Part shown: in pieces, positions 1 through 7,936 of the stretch
Layout of the letters: every line of letters starts with the position of its first letter
Numbering within the stretch: position 1 is the stretch's first letter
DNA from: an archaeon
GTDB lineage: Archaea; B1Sed10-29; WALL01
Assembly: GCA_030592525.1 (NCBI GenBank)
Contig: JAUVIW010000004.1
Span: 1-25,649, forward strand
Length of the DNA: 25,649 nucleotides
Direction of reading: 5' to 3'
Position numbers and translations under genes: made by a program
Notes under the pieces: generated by a model
Databases searched by the model: none
What the model was told of the DNA's origin: nothing
The model's input: the letters and a program-made list of their open reading frames with translations, nothing else

Positions 1-2
1 AG

Positions 3-779
3 GAGATTAAGGAAACGAAAAAGAAAGGGAAGAAAGTGAAGTATATTGTTGGCAGCACAAGGGGGCGCGGCGAAGTATACATGGAATTTGACACAAAGAG
101 GCTGATGCCCGGCCAAGTGCTGAGGGCAGTAAGAAGCCCCATCAGGCTCGCGACAATAGTTGACAAGAAAGAGAGGCAGAAGTACGCGAAAGCAAAGGGC
201 ATGACACTAACAGAGTATAACACGTTCCTGTTCAAGAGAATGGGGGAAAACCTGAGGCGGCTCGCTGACGCGGGACTCGTACACGATAGCTTGCACGAGG
301 ACAACATCACCGCAGAAGGTGAGTTCACAGACGGCCTTGACATGCACGACTTCGAAAAGTACTACAAGGAAAATATCAAAGAACTCAACGAAATGCACAA
401 GAAGTATCCCCGGCTCAAGGCAAAGAAAAAGAACCCGCCCTCAAGAGAGGATGTTTTGATTCACACATACGTCCCATTCTTTCAGGGGCTGCACCACCTC
501 ATAACGTACGGCAAGGTCACCGAGGGCAGGAAAACAAGCGGCATTGTGGCCACCCACTTCACTTTTGAAAAAGAAGCACTCAAGTCAAAGGAGATGCTCT
601 CCTTCCTCGAAGGGCTTACGGGGAGCAGGAAAAGTGCGCTCGAAGCAATCAAGGATGTAGAAGGCGGGAGCACGCATACCATAAAAGATGTTAGAAAGGC
701 GTTCAGCGAATTCAATTTTCACCCGTTCCTCAAAAAGCTAGGGGACAGGCTCCTGGAACATTACGAAAACGCAAAATGA
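3..779 (+). CDS. SelO-like pseudokinase / protein AMPylase-like protein, 5'-partial
   Basis: The reading frame is open to the left edge of the window, so the gene is probably cut; a GTG at 36 gives 247 residues but need not be the true start. Numbering from that GTG, residues 83-99 look like the active-site loop of the SelO (YdiU/UPF0061) family: a His, then Asp89-Asn90 and a second Asp exactly ten residues later (Asp99), followed by a G-x-D region. In SelO this Asp-Asn and distal Asp bind metal and nucleotide, and the enzyme transfers AMP to hydroxyl side chains. An upstream R-x2-R-S-P-I-R-L stretch (about 30-38) also resembles SelO. The family-typical H-G at the loop start reads H-D here, and overall similarity is distant. 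Another kinase-fold phosphotransferase is the main alternative. The gene stops 58 nt before ubiX and is probably unrelated to it. Confidence 0.5.
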   Translation, partial: EIKETKKKGKKVKYIVGSTRGRGEVYMEFDTKRLMPGQVLRAVRSPIRLATIVDKKERQKYAKAKGMTLTEYNTFLFKRMGENLRRLADAGLVHDSLHEDNITAEGEFTDGLDMHDFEKYYKENIKELNEMHKKYPRLKAKKKNPPSREDVLIHTYVPFFQGLHHLITYGKVTEGRKTSGIVATHFTFEKEALKSKEMLSFLEGLTGSRKSALEAIKDVEGGSTHTIKDVRKAFSEFNFHPFLKKLGDRLLEHYENAK

Positions 780-800
780 CGGCAAATCACGGGGAGAACC

Positions 801-808
801 ATTTAAAG
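801..808 (+). promoter_or_regulatory. TATA-like promoter element for the ubiX-ubiD operon
   Basis: TTTAAA at 802-807 lies about 33 nt upstream of the ubiX ATG at 838, inside the 58-nt intergenic gap. With usual archaeal TATA spacing, transcription would start only a few bases before the ATG, giving a nearly leaderless mRNA. Confidence 0.5.
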
Positions 809-837
809 GGGGCGGTGCAGAAATAGGCACGAGCATT

Positions 838-1398
838 ATGCGAATCCTAGTGGCTATAACCGGTGCCAGCGGGCTCCCACTCGCAGTAAGTTTGCTAAAA
901 GCGCTGAAGGAAGCGGGGGTTGAAAGGCACTTAGTAGTGAGCACCAATGCACAGACAGTGCGCGAGTACGAGACAGACTACTCACAAGGAGATATCACAG
1001 GGATGTGTGAGCACTACTATGATGTTGATGCCATACACACGCGCATTTGTTCCGGGGGATACAAGTTCGATGCGATGGTAGTTATACCTTGCAGCATGAA
1101 CACGCTCGCACACATCGCGAATGGCATTGAGAACAACGCGATAACAAGGGCTGTTGGCGTTAACCTGAAAATGGAGCGCAAGGCCATCCTTGTCCCCAGG
1201 GACACGCCATTATCACTAATACAGCTAGAAAACCTTGTGCGCGCGAAGCGCGGCGGGTGCAGCATCGTGCTGCCGCTAGTTCCGTACTATAATAAGCCAA
1301 AAACGATTGAGGAGTGCACTGACTACACTGTTGGCAGAGTGCTTGAGCTGATAGGGTTGGAACACGAGAAATACGAGAAGTGGGATGTGAAAGAATGA
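838..1398 (+). CDS. ubiX: Flavin prenyltransferase UbiX
   Basis: 186 residues, the usual UbiX length. The N-terminus has the flavoprotein signature with Gly-Ala-Ser-Gly at residues 9-12, and the C-terminal half has the R-D-T-P-L segment and the P-x-Y-Y-N-K-P-K-T segment typical of the family. The enzyme attaches a dimethylallyl group to FMN to make prenylated FMN, the cofactor of UbiD-type decarboxylases. Its stop overlaps the start of the downstream UbiD-family gene (ATGA), so the two are translationally coupled. With aconitase-X, IPK and type 2 IDI nearby, its likely job is to supply prenyl-FMN for anhydromevalonate phosphate decarboxylase; archaea lack the bacterial ubiquinone route for which UbiX was named. 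The family call is firm; the pathway role is inferred from context. Confidence 0.93.
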   Translation: MRILVAITGASGLPLAVSLLKALKEAGVERHLVVSTNAQTVREYETDYSQGDITGMCEHYYDVDAIHTRICSGGYKFDAMVVIPCSMNTLAHIANGIENNAITRAVGVNLKMERKAILVPRDTPLSLIQLENLVRAKRGGCSIVLPLVPYYNKPKTIEECTDYTVGRVLELIGLEHEKYEKWDVKE

Positions 1399-2714
1399 AC
1401 CTAAGGGAGTTTGTCCAAGAGCTTGAGGGAAAAGGGGAGCTTAAAATTGTGGAGACGGAGGTTGACCCCTACCTGGAAGTAGCTGCGGTTATGGCAGCGC
1501 TCGAAGGCAATGCAGTGCGGTTCGAGAACGTGAAAGGGCATTCCATGAAAATAGTTGGAGGCACAGGGAGCTCGCGAGACCTGCTCGCTAAGTCAATGCA
1601 CATCACGAAGAAAGAGCTCTTGTTCAAGATGGCAGACGCAATGAAAAGCCCGAAGCCGGTTGAGACCATAGAGAACGCGCCATGCCAAGAAATAGTGGAA
1701 AAGGACGTTGACTTAACCAAGTACCCGGTTTTAACACACTTCAAGCCCGATGGGGGACCATATATCGCGTCAGGCGTGGTCATAGCAAATGACCCGGAGT
1801 ACGGAATCAACGTGAGCCCACACAGGTGCATGTACTATGGCGTAAAAAACGAGTTTGTTATGAGGATATGCCACAGGGACCTGCTCATGTACCTCGACCG
1901 CGCTGGAGGGGAACTGGATGTGTCAATGGCAATTGGCGTGCACCCCGCCACAATACTTGCGGCTGCAACGAGGATAACGCCTAACACGAATGAGCTAGAA
2001 GTCGCCAATGCGTTGAACCCGATTACTGTCACTAAGTGTGTTACGAACGACTTGGTTGTGCCCAGTGAATGTGAAGTAGTTCTCGAAGGGAAGATAACAA
2101 CAAAGAGGACACACAGGGAAGGGCCTTTTGGCGATATCACCGGCACGTATGACATGCCTGAAAGGATGGAGCCAGTGTTCACTGTCAACACAATCACAAG
2201 AAGGAAGGATGCGTTCTGGCACGTGCTCATGCCCGGAATGAACGAGCACAGGCTTATGATGGGAATGCCGCGCGAGCCGACGATTTACAATGCCGTCAAT
2301 GAGGTATGCGAGTGTGTTAACGCTCGACTGACGCCCGGAGGCTGTGGATGGCTGCACGGCATAGTACAGATAAAGAAAAAGAATGCTGATGACGGCAAGA
2401 AAGCCATTGACGCAGCGTTCAAGGGGCACCCAAGCATGAAGCACGTCATCATAATCGACGACGACATAGACTTCTACAGCCAGGACGAGATAGAGTGGGC
2501 TATAGCAACCAGAACGCAGGCAGGCATTGACGTCAAAATGTTCGAGGGCAATGGCTCGTCCGTGGACCCATCAAGCGACTTCCAGGAAGGCACGGACAGG
2601 AAGAAGACGTGGAAAGTTGGAGTCGATGCAACCATGCCAAGTGACAAGCCCAAAGAAGAGTTCGAGCCAGTCAGAACAATCAAAATAAGCATAGATGACT
2701 ACATTAAGGGCTAA
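1395..2714 (+). CDS. UbiD-family decarboxylase, probable trans-anhydromevalonate 5-phosphate decarboxylase
   Basis: 439 residues from the ATG at 1395, which overlaps the ubiX stop as ATGA; an in-frame start 15 nt upstream is less likely. The UbiD fold is recognised from the N-terminal L-R-E-F-V-Q-x-L-E opening and the signature E-G-P-F-G-D-x-T-G-x-Y at about residues 241-251, which carries an acidic active-site residue next to the prenyl-FMN/metal site. UbiD enzymes decarboxylate alpha,beta-unsaturated acids using prenyl-FMN. In archaea using the modified mevalonate pathway, a UbiD member converts trans-anhydromevalonate 5-phosphate to isopentenyl phosphate. Here the gene sits between ubiX and the phosphomevalonate dehydratase subunits, with isopentenyl phosphate kinase following, which makes that substrate much more likely than 4-hydroxybenzoate derivatives. 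Substrate assignment is contextual. Confidence 0.88.
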   Translation: MNLREFVQELEGKGELKIVETEVDPYLEVAAVMAALEGNAVRFENVKGHSMKIVGGTGSSRDLLAKSMHITKKELLFKMADAMKSPKPVETIENAPCQEIVEKDVDLTKYPVLTHFKPDGGPYIASGVVIANDPEYGINVSPHRCMYYGVKNEFVMRICHRDLLMYLDRAGGELDVSMAIGVHPATILAAATRITPNTNELEVANALNPITVTKCVTNDLVVPSECEVVLEGKITTKRTHREGPFGDITGTYDMPERMEPVFTVNTITRRKDAFWHVLMPGMNEHRLMMGMPREPTIYNAVNEVCECVNARLTPGGCGWLHGIVQIKKKNADDGKKAIDAAFKGHPSMKHVIIIDDDIDFYSQDEIEWAIATRTQAGIDVKMFEGNGSSVDPSSDFQEGTDRKKTWKVGVDATMPSDKPKEEFEPVRTIKISIDDYIKG

Positions 2715-2746
2715 GGCGGTTCTGACGGCATTTGACGTGGGGAACC

Positions 2747-2756
2747 TTTTATATTT
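2747..2756 (+). promoter_or_regulatory. TATA box upstream of phosphomevalonate dehydratase genes
   Basis: TTTTATATTT is preceded by GGAACC in the 81-nt gap between the UbiD-family gene and the aconitase-X gene. The expected start is about 25 nt downstream, leaving a leader of roughly 20 nt with a GAGG ribosome-binding site at 2785-2788, eight bases before the ATG at 2796. It suggests a second transcription unit covering the dehydratase, IPK and IDI genes. Confidence 0.55.
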
Positions 2757-2795
2757 CACGAGGCTGATTTTAACTCAGTTTTCCGAGGACTAGTT

Positions 2796-3986
2796 ATGGA
2801 ACTTACTAAAGAAGAGCAGGCAATGCTCGACGGAGAGCAAGGGGAAGGCGTGCAGAAAGCTATGGAAATCATTGTAGCGCTCGCTAGGATATACGATTCT
2901 AAGCGCTTGGTACCCGTGACCAGTGTGCAAGTATCCGGTGTGTCCTACAAAAACCTGGGTGAAGCGGGGCTTGAGTTCCTCAACGAGTGGGCTGACAGGG
3001 GCACACGAGTTCGGGTGCCCACCACACTTAATCCAGCGGGAATGGACCTCGACAACTGGAAAGAGCTAGGTTTCACAGAAGAGTTCGCGAAGAAGCAGCT
3101 GATGGTGACACAAACGTTCGAGCGCATGGGTATTCCACCATCATGCTCCTGTACGCCTTATCTCACAGGCAATGTGCCAAAGTTCGGTGACAATGTTGCG
3201 TGGGGGGAGTCAAGCGCTGTGTCTTATTGCAATAGTGCTATTGGCGCGCGGACAAACCGCGAAGGTGGGCCATCAGCACTCGCCGCAGCTATTACCGGCA
3301 GGACAGGCGAGTTCGGTTACCACTTGGATGAAAAAAGGAAGCCCACACACATCGTGAAAGTGGAGTGCGATGTTAAAGAGTTCTGGGAGTTCGGAGCGTT
3401 AGGGGAAGTCGTGGGAGAAAGAGTCAAAGGCGTACCGTACTACACCGGCATCAAGCCAACGAATGAGGATCTGAAAGCGCTGGGAGCAGCAATGGCTGCC
3501 TCGGGCGGCATAGCGATTTACCACGTTGATGGCATAACGCCAGAGGCACGAACAGGCGCAGCAAGCCCTGAAGGGCTTGAAACAATAACAATTGAATCAG
3601 TAAAAGATGCAGTGGACAAGCTTAATACTGCTGGGGACAAAGTGGATCTCTGCTGGCTGGGTTGCCCGCATGCAAGCATCAATGAAATACAAGCTATTGC
3701 TAACATGGTCAAGGGAAAGAAGCTGCAAATACCACTATGGGTAACCACAGCAAAGCAGACAAGGGCCCTAGCAGAGAGGTGGGGGCTTGTAGACACAATA
3801 AGGCAAGCAGATGGAAGAGTACTCAGTGACATGTGCGCCGTTGTCGCGCCATTGAAGGACCTGGGATTCCAGAGCATTGCAACGAACAGCGGAAAAGGCG
3901 CGTGGTATCTCAATAACTCAGCGAAAGTGCATTTCGGCAGCATGAATAAAGTTGTGGAAACCGCTATCAAGGGGCGATGGGAATGA
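2796..3986 (+). CDS. Phosphomevalonate dehydratase large subunit (aconitase X catalytic domain, DUF521)
   Basis: 396 residues, typical for the large aconitase-X subunit. It contains the family segment C-N-S-x-I-G-A-R-T-N-R-E-G-G-P-S-A-L at about residues 145-162, a Cys-rich C-S-C-T-P-Y at about 116-121 and a further Cys near 346; these are the expected ligands of the iron-sulfur cluster. The archaeal heterodimer dehydrates mevalonate 5-phosphate to trans-anhydromevalonate 5-phosphate, the step before the UbiD-type decarboxylase encoded upstream. Its stop overlaps the small-subunit start (ATGA at 3983). Aconitase-X relatives in bacteria act on hydroxyproline derivatives, but those are usually single-chain fusions and lack this isoprenoid context. 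Confidence 0.9.
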   Translation: MELTKEEQAMLDGEQGEGVQKAMEIIVALARIYDSKRLVPVTSVQVSGVSYKNLGEAGLEFLNEWADRGTRVRVPTTLNPAGMDLDNWKELGFTEEFAKKQLMVTQTFERMGIPPSCSCTPYLTGNVPKFGDNVAWGESSAVSYCNSAIGARTNREGGPSALAAAITGRTGEFGYHLDEKRKPTHIVKVECDVKEFWEFGALGEVVGERVKGVPYYTGIKPTNEDLKALGAAMAASGGIAIYHVDGITPEARTGAASPEGLETITIESVKDAVDKLNTAGDKVDLCWLGCPHASINEIQAIANMVKGKKLQIPLWVTTAKQTRALAERWGLVDTIRQADGRVLSDMCAVVAPLKDLGFQSIATNSGKGAWYLNNSAKVHFGSMNKVVETAIKGRWE

Positions 3987-4360
3987 AGGGCCGCATTGTG
4001 AAAGCAGGGAAAGCCGAGGGAGAAGCGCTCGTTTCCACTGCTCCAGTGGGCTTCTACGGCTCTGTGAATCCGGATACTGGCGTGATGGAGGAAAAGGGCC
4101 ACCCGCTTGAGGGGCAAAGCCTTAAGGGCAAGATACTCGTTTTCCCAACAGGGAAAGGAAGCACTGTTGGGTCATATACATTGTACAGAATGAAGAAGAA
4201 CGGCGTGGCTCCAGCAGCGATGGTATGCGAGGAAAGCGAGCCAATCGTGGCAGTGGGCGCAATCATAAGTGATATTCCGATGGTTGATAATATAGATATC
4301 AGCCAAATAAAGAATGGTAACAAAGTAAGAATTGACAACGGAGATGTAGAAATTGAGTAA
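3983..4360 (+). CDS. Phosphomevalonate dehydratase small subunit (aconitase X swivel domain, DUF126)
   Basis: 125 residues from the ATG at 3983, chosen because it forms the ATGA overlap with the large subunit and gives the family-standard opening M-K-G-R-I-V followed by G-K-A-E-G-E-A-L; an in-frame ATG at 3977 would add two residues. The middle has the swivel-domain signature G-K-G-S-T-V-G-S-Y-x-L-Y and then G-V-A-P-A-A, with G-A-I-I-S-D-I-P-M-V-D near the C-terminus. It closes over the active site of the large subunit to form phosphomevalonate dehydratase. The last eight bases overlap the start of the kinase gene downstream. Confidence 0.9.
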   Translation: MKGRIVKAGKAEGEALVSTAPVGFYGSVNPDTGVMEEKGHPLEGQSLKGKILVFPTGKGSTVGSYTLYRMKKNGVAPAAMVCEESEPIVAVGAIISDIPMVDNIDISQIKNGNKVRIDNGDVEIE

Positions 4361-5180
4361 GCCTTTAGTCATCATGAAACTCGGCGGCAGCGTCATAACC
4401 GAAAAGGGAAAGCCGTTCACAGAACGAGTCGACATAATCAAGAGGCTAGCGCAAGAGATACACGAAGCAAGGCAGGAAAAAAAGCTTAATATTATTGTTG
4501 GGCACGGCGGAGGAAGCTACCCGCACGTTCCCGCAAAAGAATACGCAGTGCACAAGGGAGTCACCAGCGAAAGGAGCTACGAAGGAATAGCAAAGGTTCA
4601 GGACGCCGCATCAAGGCTCAACAGGATAATAGTGAGAGAGTTCATAGATGCAGGAGAGAACGCGATGAGCATACAATTGTCGGCGTGCTCTATCGCAAAA
4701 GGCGGGCGCATACACAACATGTTCATGAAGCCCATCGAAATGCTGCTTGACGACGGGATGCTACCGATTGTGTATGGGGATGTGGGGCTGGATCTCGAGA
4801 AAGGGTGCTGCATACTGAGCACAGAAGAGATAATCAACTACATGACAAAAAACGCTGGAGAGATACTCAAAGGTTACCACATTGCCAAGATACTCGTATG
4901 CGGCCGTGTTGATGGTGTGTTTACGGGGAACCCGGACAACGACGGGGAATCAGAATTGATACCGGTTATAACGCCGAACAACATTGGTGAGGTGGGCAAG
5001 TACCTCGCTGAAAGCTCGGGAATTGATGTTACAGGCGGAATGAGGCACAAAGTGGAATCAATGCTGGAGCTCGCAGAGCACGGGATTGAAAGCGAGATAA
5101 TCAACGCACTCAAGCCCGATAACGTGAAGAACGCACTCTTGGGGCAGGATGGCTTCGGCACAATCATAAGGAAGGAATAA
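4353..5180 (+). CDS. ipk: Isopentenyl phosphate kinase
   Basis: 275 residues from a TTG start at 4353 that overlaps the end of the dehydratase small subunit; an ATG at 4374 would begin right at the K-L-G-G-S motif and seems too short. It is an amino-acid-kinase fold protein with K-L-G-G-S at 9-13, the glycine loop H-G-G-G-S at 51-55 and a nearby His (58) in the region where IPKs hold the substrate phosphate. Archaeal IPK converts isopentenyl phosphate plus ATP to isopentenyl diphosphate. This completes the branch begun by the dehydratase and UbiD-type decarboxylase. The main alternative, another amino-acid kinase such as glutamate 5-kinase, is disfavoured by the neighbours. Confidence 0.92.
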   Translation: MSKPLVIMKLGGSVITEKGKPFTERVDIIKRLAQEIHEARQEKKLNIIVGHGGGSYPHVPAKEYAVHKGVTSERSYEGIAKVQDAASRLNRIIVREFIDAGENAMSIQLSACSIAKGGRIHNMFMKPIEMLLDDGMLPIVYGDVGLDLEKGCCILSTEEIINYMTKNAGEILKGYHIAKILVCGRVDGVFTGNPDNDGESELIPVITPNNIGEVGKYLAESSGIDVTGGMRHKVESMLELAEHGIESEIINALKPDNVKNALLGQDGFGTIIRKE

Positions 5181-5181
5181 A

Positions 5182-6246
5182 ATGAGCCAGACAAAGAAGC
5201 GGAAGCTGGAGCACCTTGACATCTGCGCAGAGCAGGATGTCGAGTATGGAGACGCATGGTTCAAGCACGTGCGATTAGTGCATGATGCGCTGCCGCAAAA
5301 GGACCTGAATCAAGTCAATACAGGCACGCGGTTCTTGGGCAAGAAGCTCAAGGCACCAATTATAATCGCCGCGATTACAGGCGGAGTCAAAGAATCCAAA
5401 GTCATTAACACCGCGCTGGCATCCGTGGCTGAAGAGCTGGGCATAGGGTTCGGTGTCGGGTCGCAAAGGGCCATGCTCGAGGACCCGGGCGCTACTGAGA
5501 CATACAATGTTCGTGATGTCGCGCCGAACACACTTATACTGGGGAATATTGGTGCGGTCAACCTGCCGCAGTACTCCACGCAAAAAGTGAAAAAGGCAAT
5601 GAAGGACATTGGTGCGGACGCCATGTGCGTGCACATCAACCCAGCGCAGGAAGCAGCGCAGCCCGAAGGGGACTATGATTTTACTCAGTGCATACAGAGC
5701 ATCGCAAAGCTCGCAAGTGAGGTTCCGGTTGTTGCCAAGGAAGTCGGGAACGGAGTGAGCAGGGAAAACGCGCTCGAGCTAAGGCGGGCAGGTGTGGCGG
5801 CAATTGATGTCGGCGGGTTCGGCGGCACGAGCTGGGTTCTTGTTGACAAGATACGGAAGAACAACCACGGCATAAGCCACGACTGGGGCATCCCAACGGC
5901 GGCCAGTGTTATGGAATGCCGCGCAGTGCTGCCGACCATAGCGACCGGTGGCGTGCGCTCGGGACTGGATGTTGCCAAGGCCATTGGCCTGGGGGCGGAA
6001 TGCGCCGGAATGGCGCTGCCAGTGCTGAGGGCATACAAGAAAGGCGGGCGCGAAGGAGTGAAAAAGTTCTTCCAGAAGGTAATTGATGACTTCCGGGTGT
6101 ACATGTTTCTCACGGGCTCAGGGAATGTTGCGGAGCTCAGGGGCGCTAACCTCGTTGTCAGCGGAGAGCTAAAAGAATGGTGTGAGGCGAGGGATGTCAA
6201 CTACAAGTGGTACGCCGAGCGCGATTTGCCGCACACAATTATATAG
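5182..6246 (+). CDS. fni: Type 2 isopentenyl-diphosphate delta-isomerase (FMN-dependent)
   Basis: 354 residues, starting one base after the kinase stop. It has the type 2 IDI landmarks: the N-terminal R-K-L-E-H-L-D-I opening, the T-G-G loop near residue 65, V-G-S-Q-R-A-M at about 92-98, a G-G-F-G-G-T-S-W FMN phosphate loop at about 211-218, and A-T-G-G-V-R-S-G-L-D-V-A-K-A near 255. It interconverts isopentenyl and dimethylallyl diphosphate using reduced FMN and Mg2+. It is the last gene of the isoprenoid cluster and supplies both precursors for archaeal lipid synthesis. It also makes the dimethylallyl group that UbiX needs. Confidence 0.95.
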   Translation: MSQTKKRKLEHLDICAEQDVEYGDAWFKHVRLVHDALPQKDLNQVNTGTRFLGKKLKAPIIIAAITGGVKESKVINTALASVAEELGIGFGVGSQRAMLEDPGATETYNVRDVAPNTLILGNIGAVNLPQYSTQKVKKAMKDIGADAMCVHINPAQEAAQPEGDYDFTQCIQSIAKLASEVPVVAKEVGNGVSRENALELRRAGVAAIDVGGFGGTSWVLVDKIRKNNHGISHDWGIPTAASVMECRAVLPTIATGGVRSGLDVAKAIGLGAECAGMALPVLRAYKKGGREGVKKFFQKVIDDFRVYMFLTGSGNVAELRGANLVVSGELKEWCEARDVNYKWYAERDLPHTII

Positions 6247-6268
6247 GGTTGCAGGCTAATTCTAGGCG

Positions 6269-7903
6269 ATGCGGGAAATAATACTCAAGCACGCGCTGAA
6301 GAACGAAGTGGAGCACGGAAAGGCTAATGTCAAGACTGTTGTCGGCAAAGTGCTCGGGGAAGACACGTCGCTGCGAAGCAAGGCCAAGGAGGTTATTGCT
6401 GAAGTGGAAGACGTGCTCAAGGAGATTTCCACGTGGACAAACGAGGAAAAAAGAAGGAAGCTGCTCGAGCTGTGGCCAGACGCGTTTGAGAAGAAAATAG
6501 AGGAAAAAGAGAGGCTGAAGCCACTGCCGGACGTTGGAGACAAAGTCGTGATGCGATTCGCCCCGAACCCAAACGGGCCGCCGACACTGGGGTCAGCAAG
6601 AGGGATTGTGATAAACGGGGAGTACTGCCGCAAATATAATGGCAAGTACATCTGCCGGTTTGACGACACGGATCCCGCGAAAAAAGCGCCCATAGTGGAA
6701 GCGTACGACTGGTACCTAGAGGACATGGAGTGGATGGGCTACCCGCCGAACAAAGTCGTGAAAGCGAGCGAGAGAATAGAGTACTATTACAGGGCTGTTG
6801 ACGAGCTCATAGCGAAGCGAGTTGTTTATGTGTGCACGTGCACGCACGAGGCAATCAGGAAGCAAAGGGCCACAGGCAAGGCATGCAAGTGCCGCGACCG
6901 AGGGCAACTGGACAACAAGAAAAGGTGGGACGCCATGCTCAAAGGGGAGTATGATGAAGGCAAAGCAGTGCTGCGTGTCAAGACGGATATGGGGCACAAG
7001 GACCCGGCCATACGGGACTGGGTTGCGTTCCGCATTATCAAAACACCGCACCCGCTTGTAGGGGATAAGTATGTGGTGTGGCCGATGCTGGACTTTGAAG
7101 GGGCATTAGAGGACCACTTGCAGGGGGTCACGCACATTGTTCGGGGAAAGGACCTCAGGGACTCCACAGAGAGGCAGAAGTACCTTTACAAGTACCTTGA
7201 GTGGGAGTACCCCACCACGCTCTACTGGGGGCGAGTCGGCATACTTGACTTCGGGAAGCTCAGCACGAGCCTGATGAGCAAGGATATTGCTGCGGGAAAG
7301 TACACTGGGTGGGATGACCCGAGACTGCCGACAGTGAGGGCATTGCGCAGAAGGGGGTTCCAAGCCGAGGCAATAAGGGAGTTCTGGCTTGATTTTGGAT
7401 TAACTCAAAAGGATGTTAACGCGAGCATGGAGAACCTAGAGGCCATTAACCGCAAGCTCATAGAGCCCAACGCGAACAGGTTCTATTTCACACCCAACCC
7501 CGAGAAAATAGTTGTGAAAGGGATTCCGGAGACAAGGGTGCGGCTGCTAAAGCATCCGGACCACCCCAAGCGGGGGGAAAGGGAATACTTCTTCAGCGGA
7601 GAGCAAGAGTTCTACGTGCCCAAAAAGGATGTGTGCGATGGCTTCAGGCTCAAAGGGGCGTTCAACATCGTGCGCGACGGCAAGGGATGGAAGTACGACG
7701 GCAAAGAGCTGCGCAAGAACCCGAAAGTGCAGTGGGTCAGCGACCCAGTAGAATGCAGGGTGCTGATGCCCAAAGGCAAGGACATGACTGGCGTTTGTGA
7801 GAGGGAACTGGCTAACCAGAAAAAAGGCACGATAGTGCAGCTAGAGCGGGTTGGCTACGCGCGAGTTGACGGGAAAGGCGTCCTCGTGTTCACGCACGCG
7901 TAA
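6269..7903 (+). CDS. gltX: Glutamyl-tRNA synthetase, archaeal type (GluRS/GlnRS family)
   Basis: 544 residues with the archaeal N-terminal extension (A-L-K-N near residue 9, then G-K-V-L-G-E) before the Rossmann catalytic domain. The class I signature begins with R-F-A-P-N-P-N-G-P-P at about 95, but the HIGH tetrapeptide reads T-L-G-S. R-F-D-D-T-D-P follows, a C-x-C and C-x-C pair likely binds zinc (near 188 and 205), and the KMSKS-like loop is S-L-M-S-K at about 334. The C-terminal half has the beta-barrel anticodon-binding region of archaeal/eukaryotic GluRS. It charges tRNA-Glu. It follows the IDI gene by 22 nt with no clear promoter, so read-through is possible. Confidence 0.95.
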   Translation: MREIILKHALKNEVEHGKANVKTVVGKVLGEDTSLRSKAKEVIAEVEDVLKEISTWTNEEKRRKLLELWPDAFEKKIEEKERLKPLPDVGDKVVMRFAPNPNGPPTLGSARGIVINGEYCRKYNGKYICRFDDTDPAKKAPIVEAYDWYLEDMEWMGYPPNKVVKASERIEYYYRAVDELIAKRVVYVCTCTHEAIRKQRATGKACKCRDRGQLDNKKRWDAMLKGEYDEGKAVLRVKTDMGHKDPAIRDWVAFRIIKTPHPLVGDKYVVWPMLDFEGALEDHLQGVTHIVRGKDLRDSTERQKYLYKYLEWEYPTTLYWGRVGILDFGKLSTSLMSKDIAAGKYTGWDDPRLPTVRALRRRGFQAEAIREFWLDFGLTQKDVNASMENLEAINRKLIEPNANRFYFTPNPEKIVVKGIPETRVRLLKHPDHPKRGEREYFFSGEQEFYVPKKDVCDGFRLKGAFNIVRDGKGWKYDGKELRKNPKVQWVSDPVECRVLMPKGKDMTGVCERELANQKKGTIVQLERVGYARVDGKGVLVFTHA

Positions 7904-7906
7904 GTG

Positions 7907-7913
7907 TTAAAAA
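7907..7913 (+). promoter_or_regulatory. TATA-like element before the KaiC-like gene
   Basis: TTAAAAA begins four bases after the gltX stop and lies about 30 nt before the GTG at 7937. This position fits a nearly leaderless transcript starting at that GTG and argues against the GTG at 7904, which would lie upstream of the element. Confidence 0.4.
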
Positions 7914-7936
7914 CCCCCAATGCCTTTTTTTGGGGA

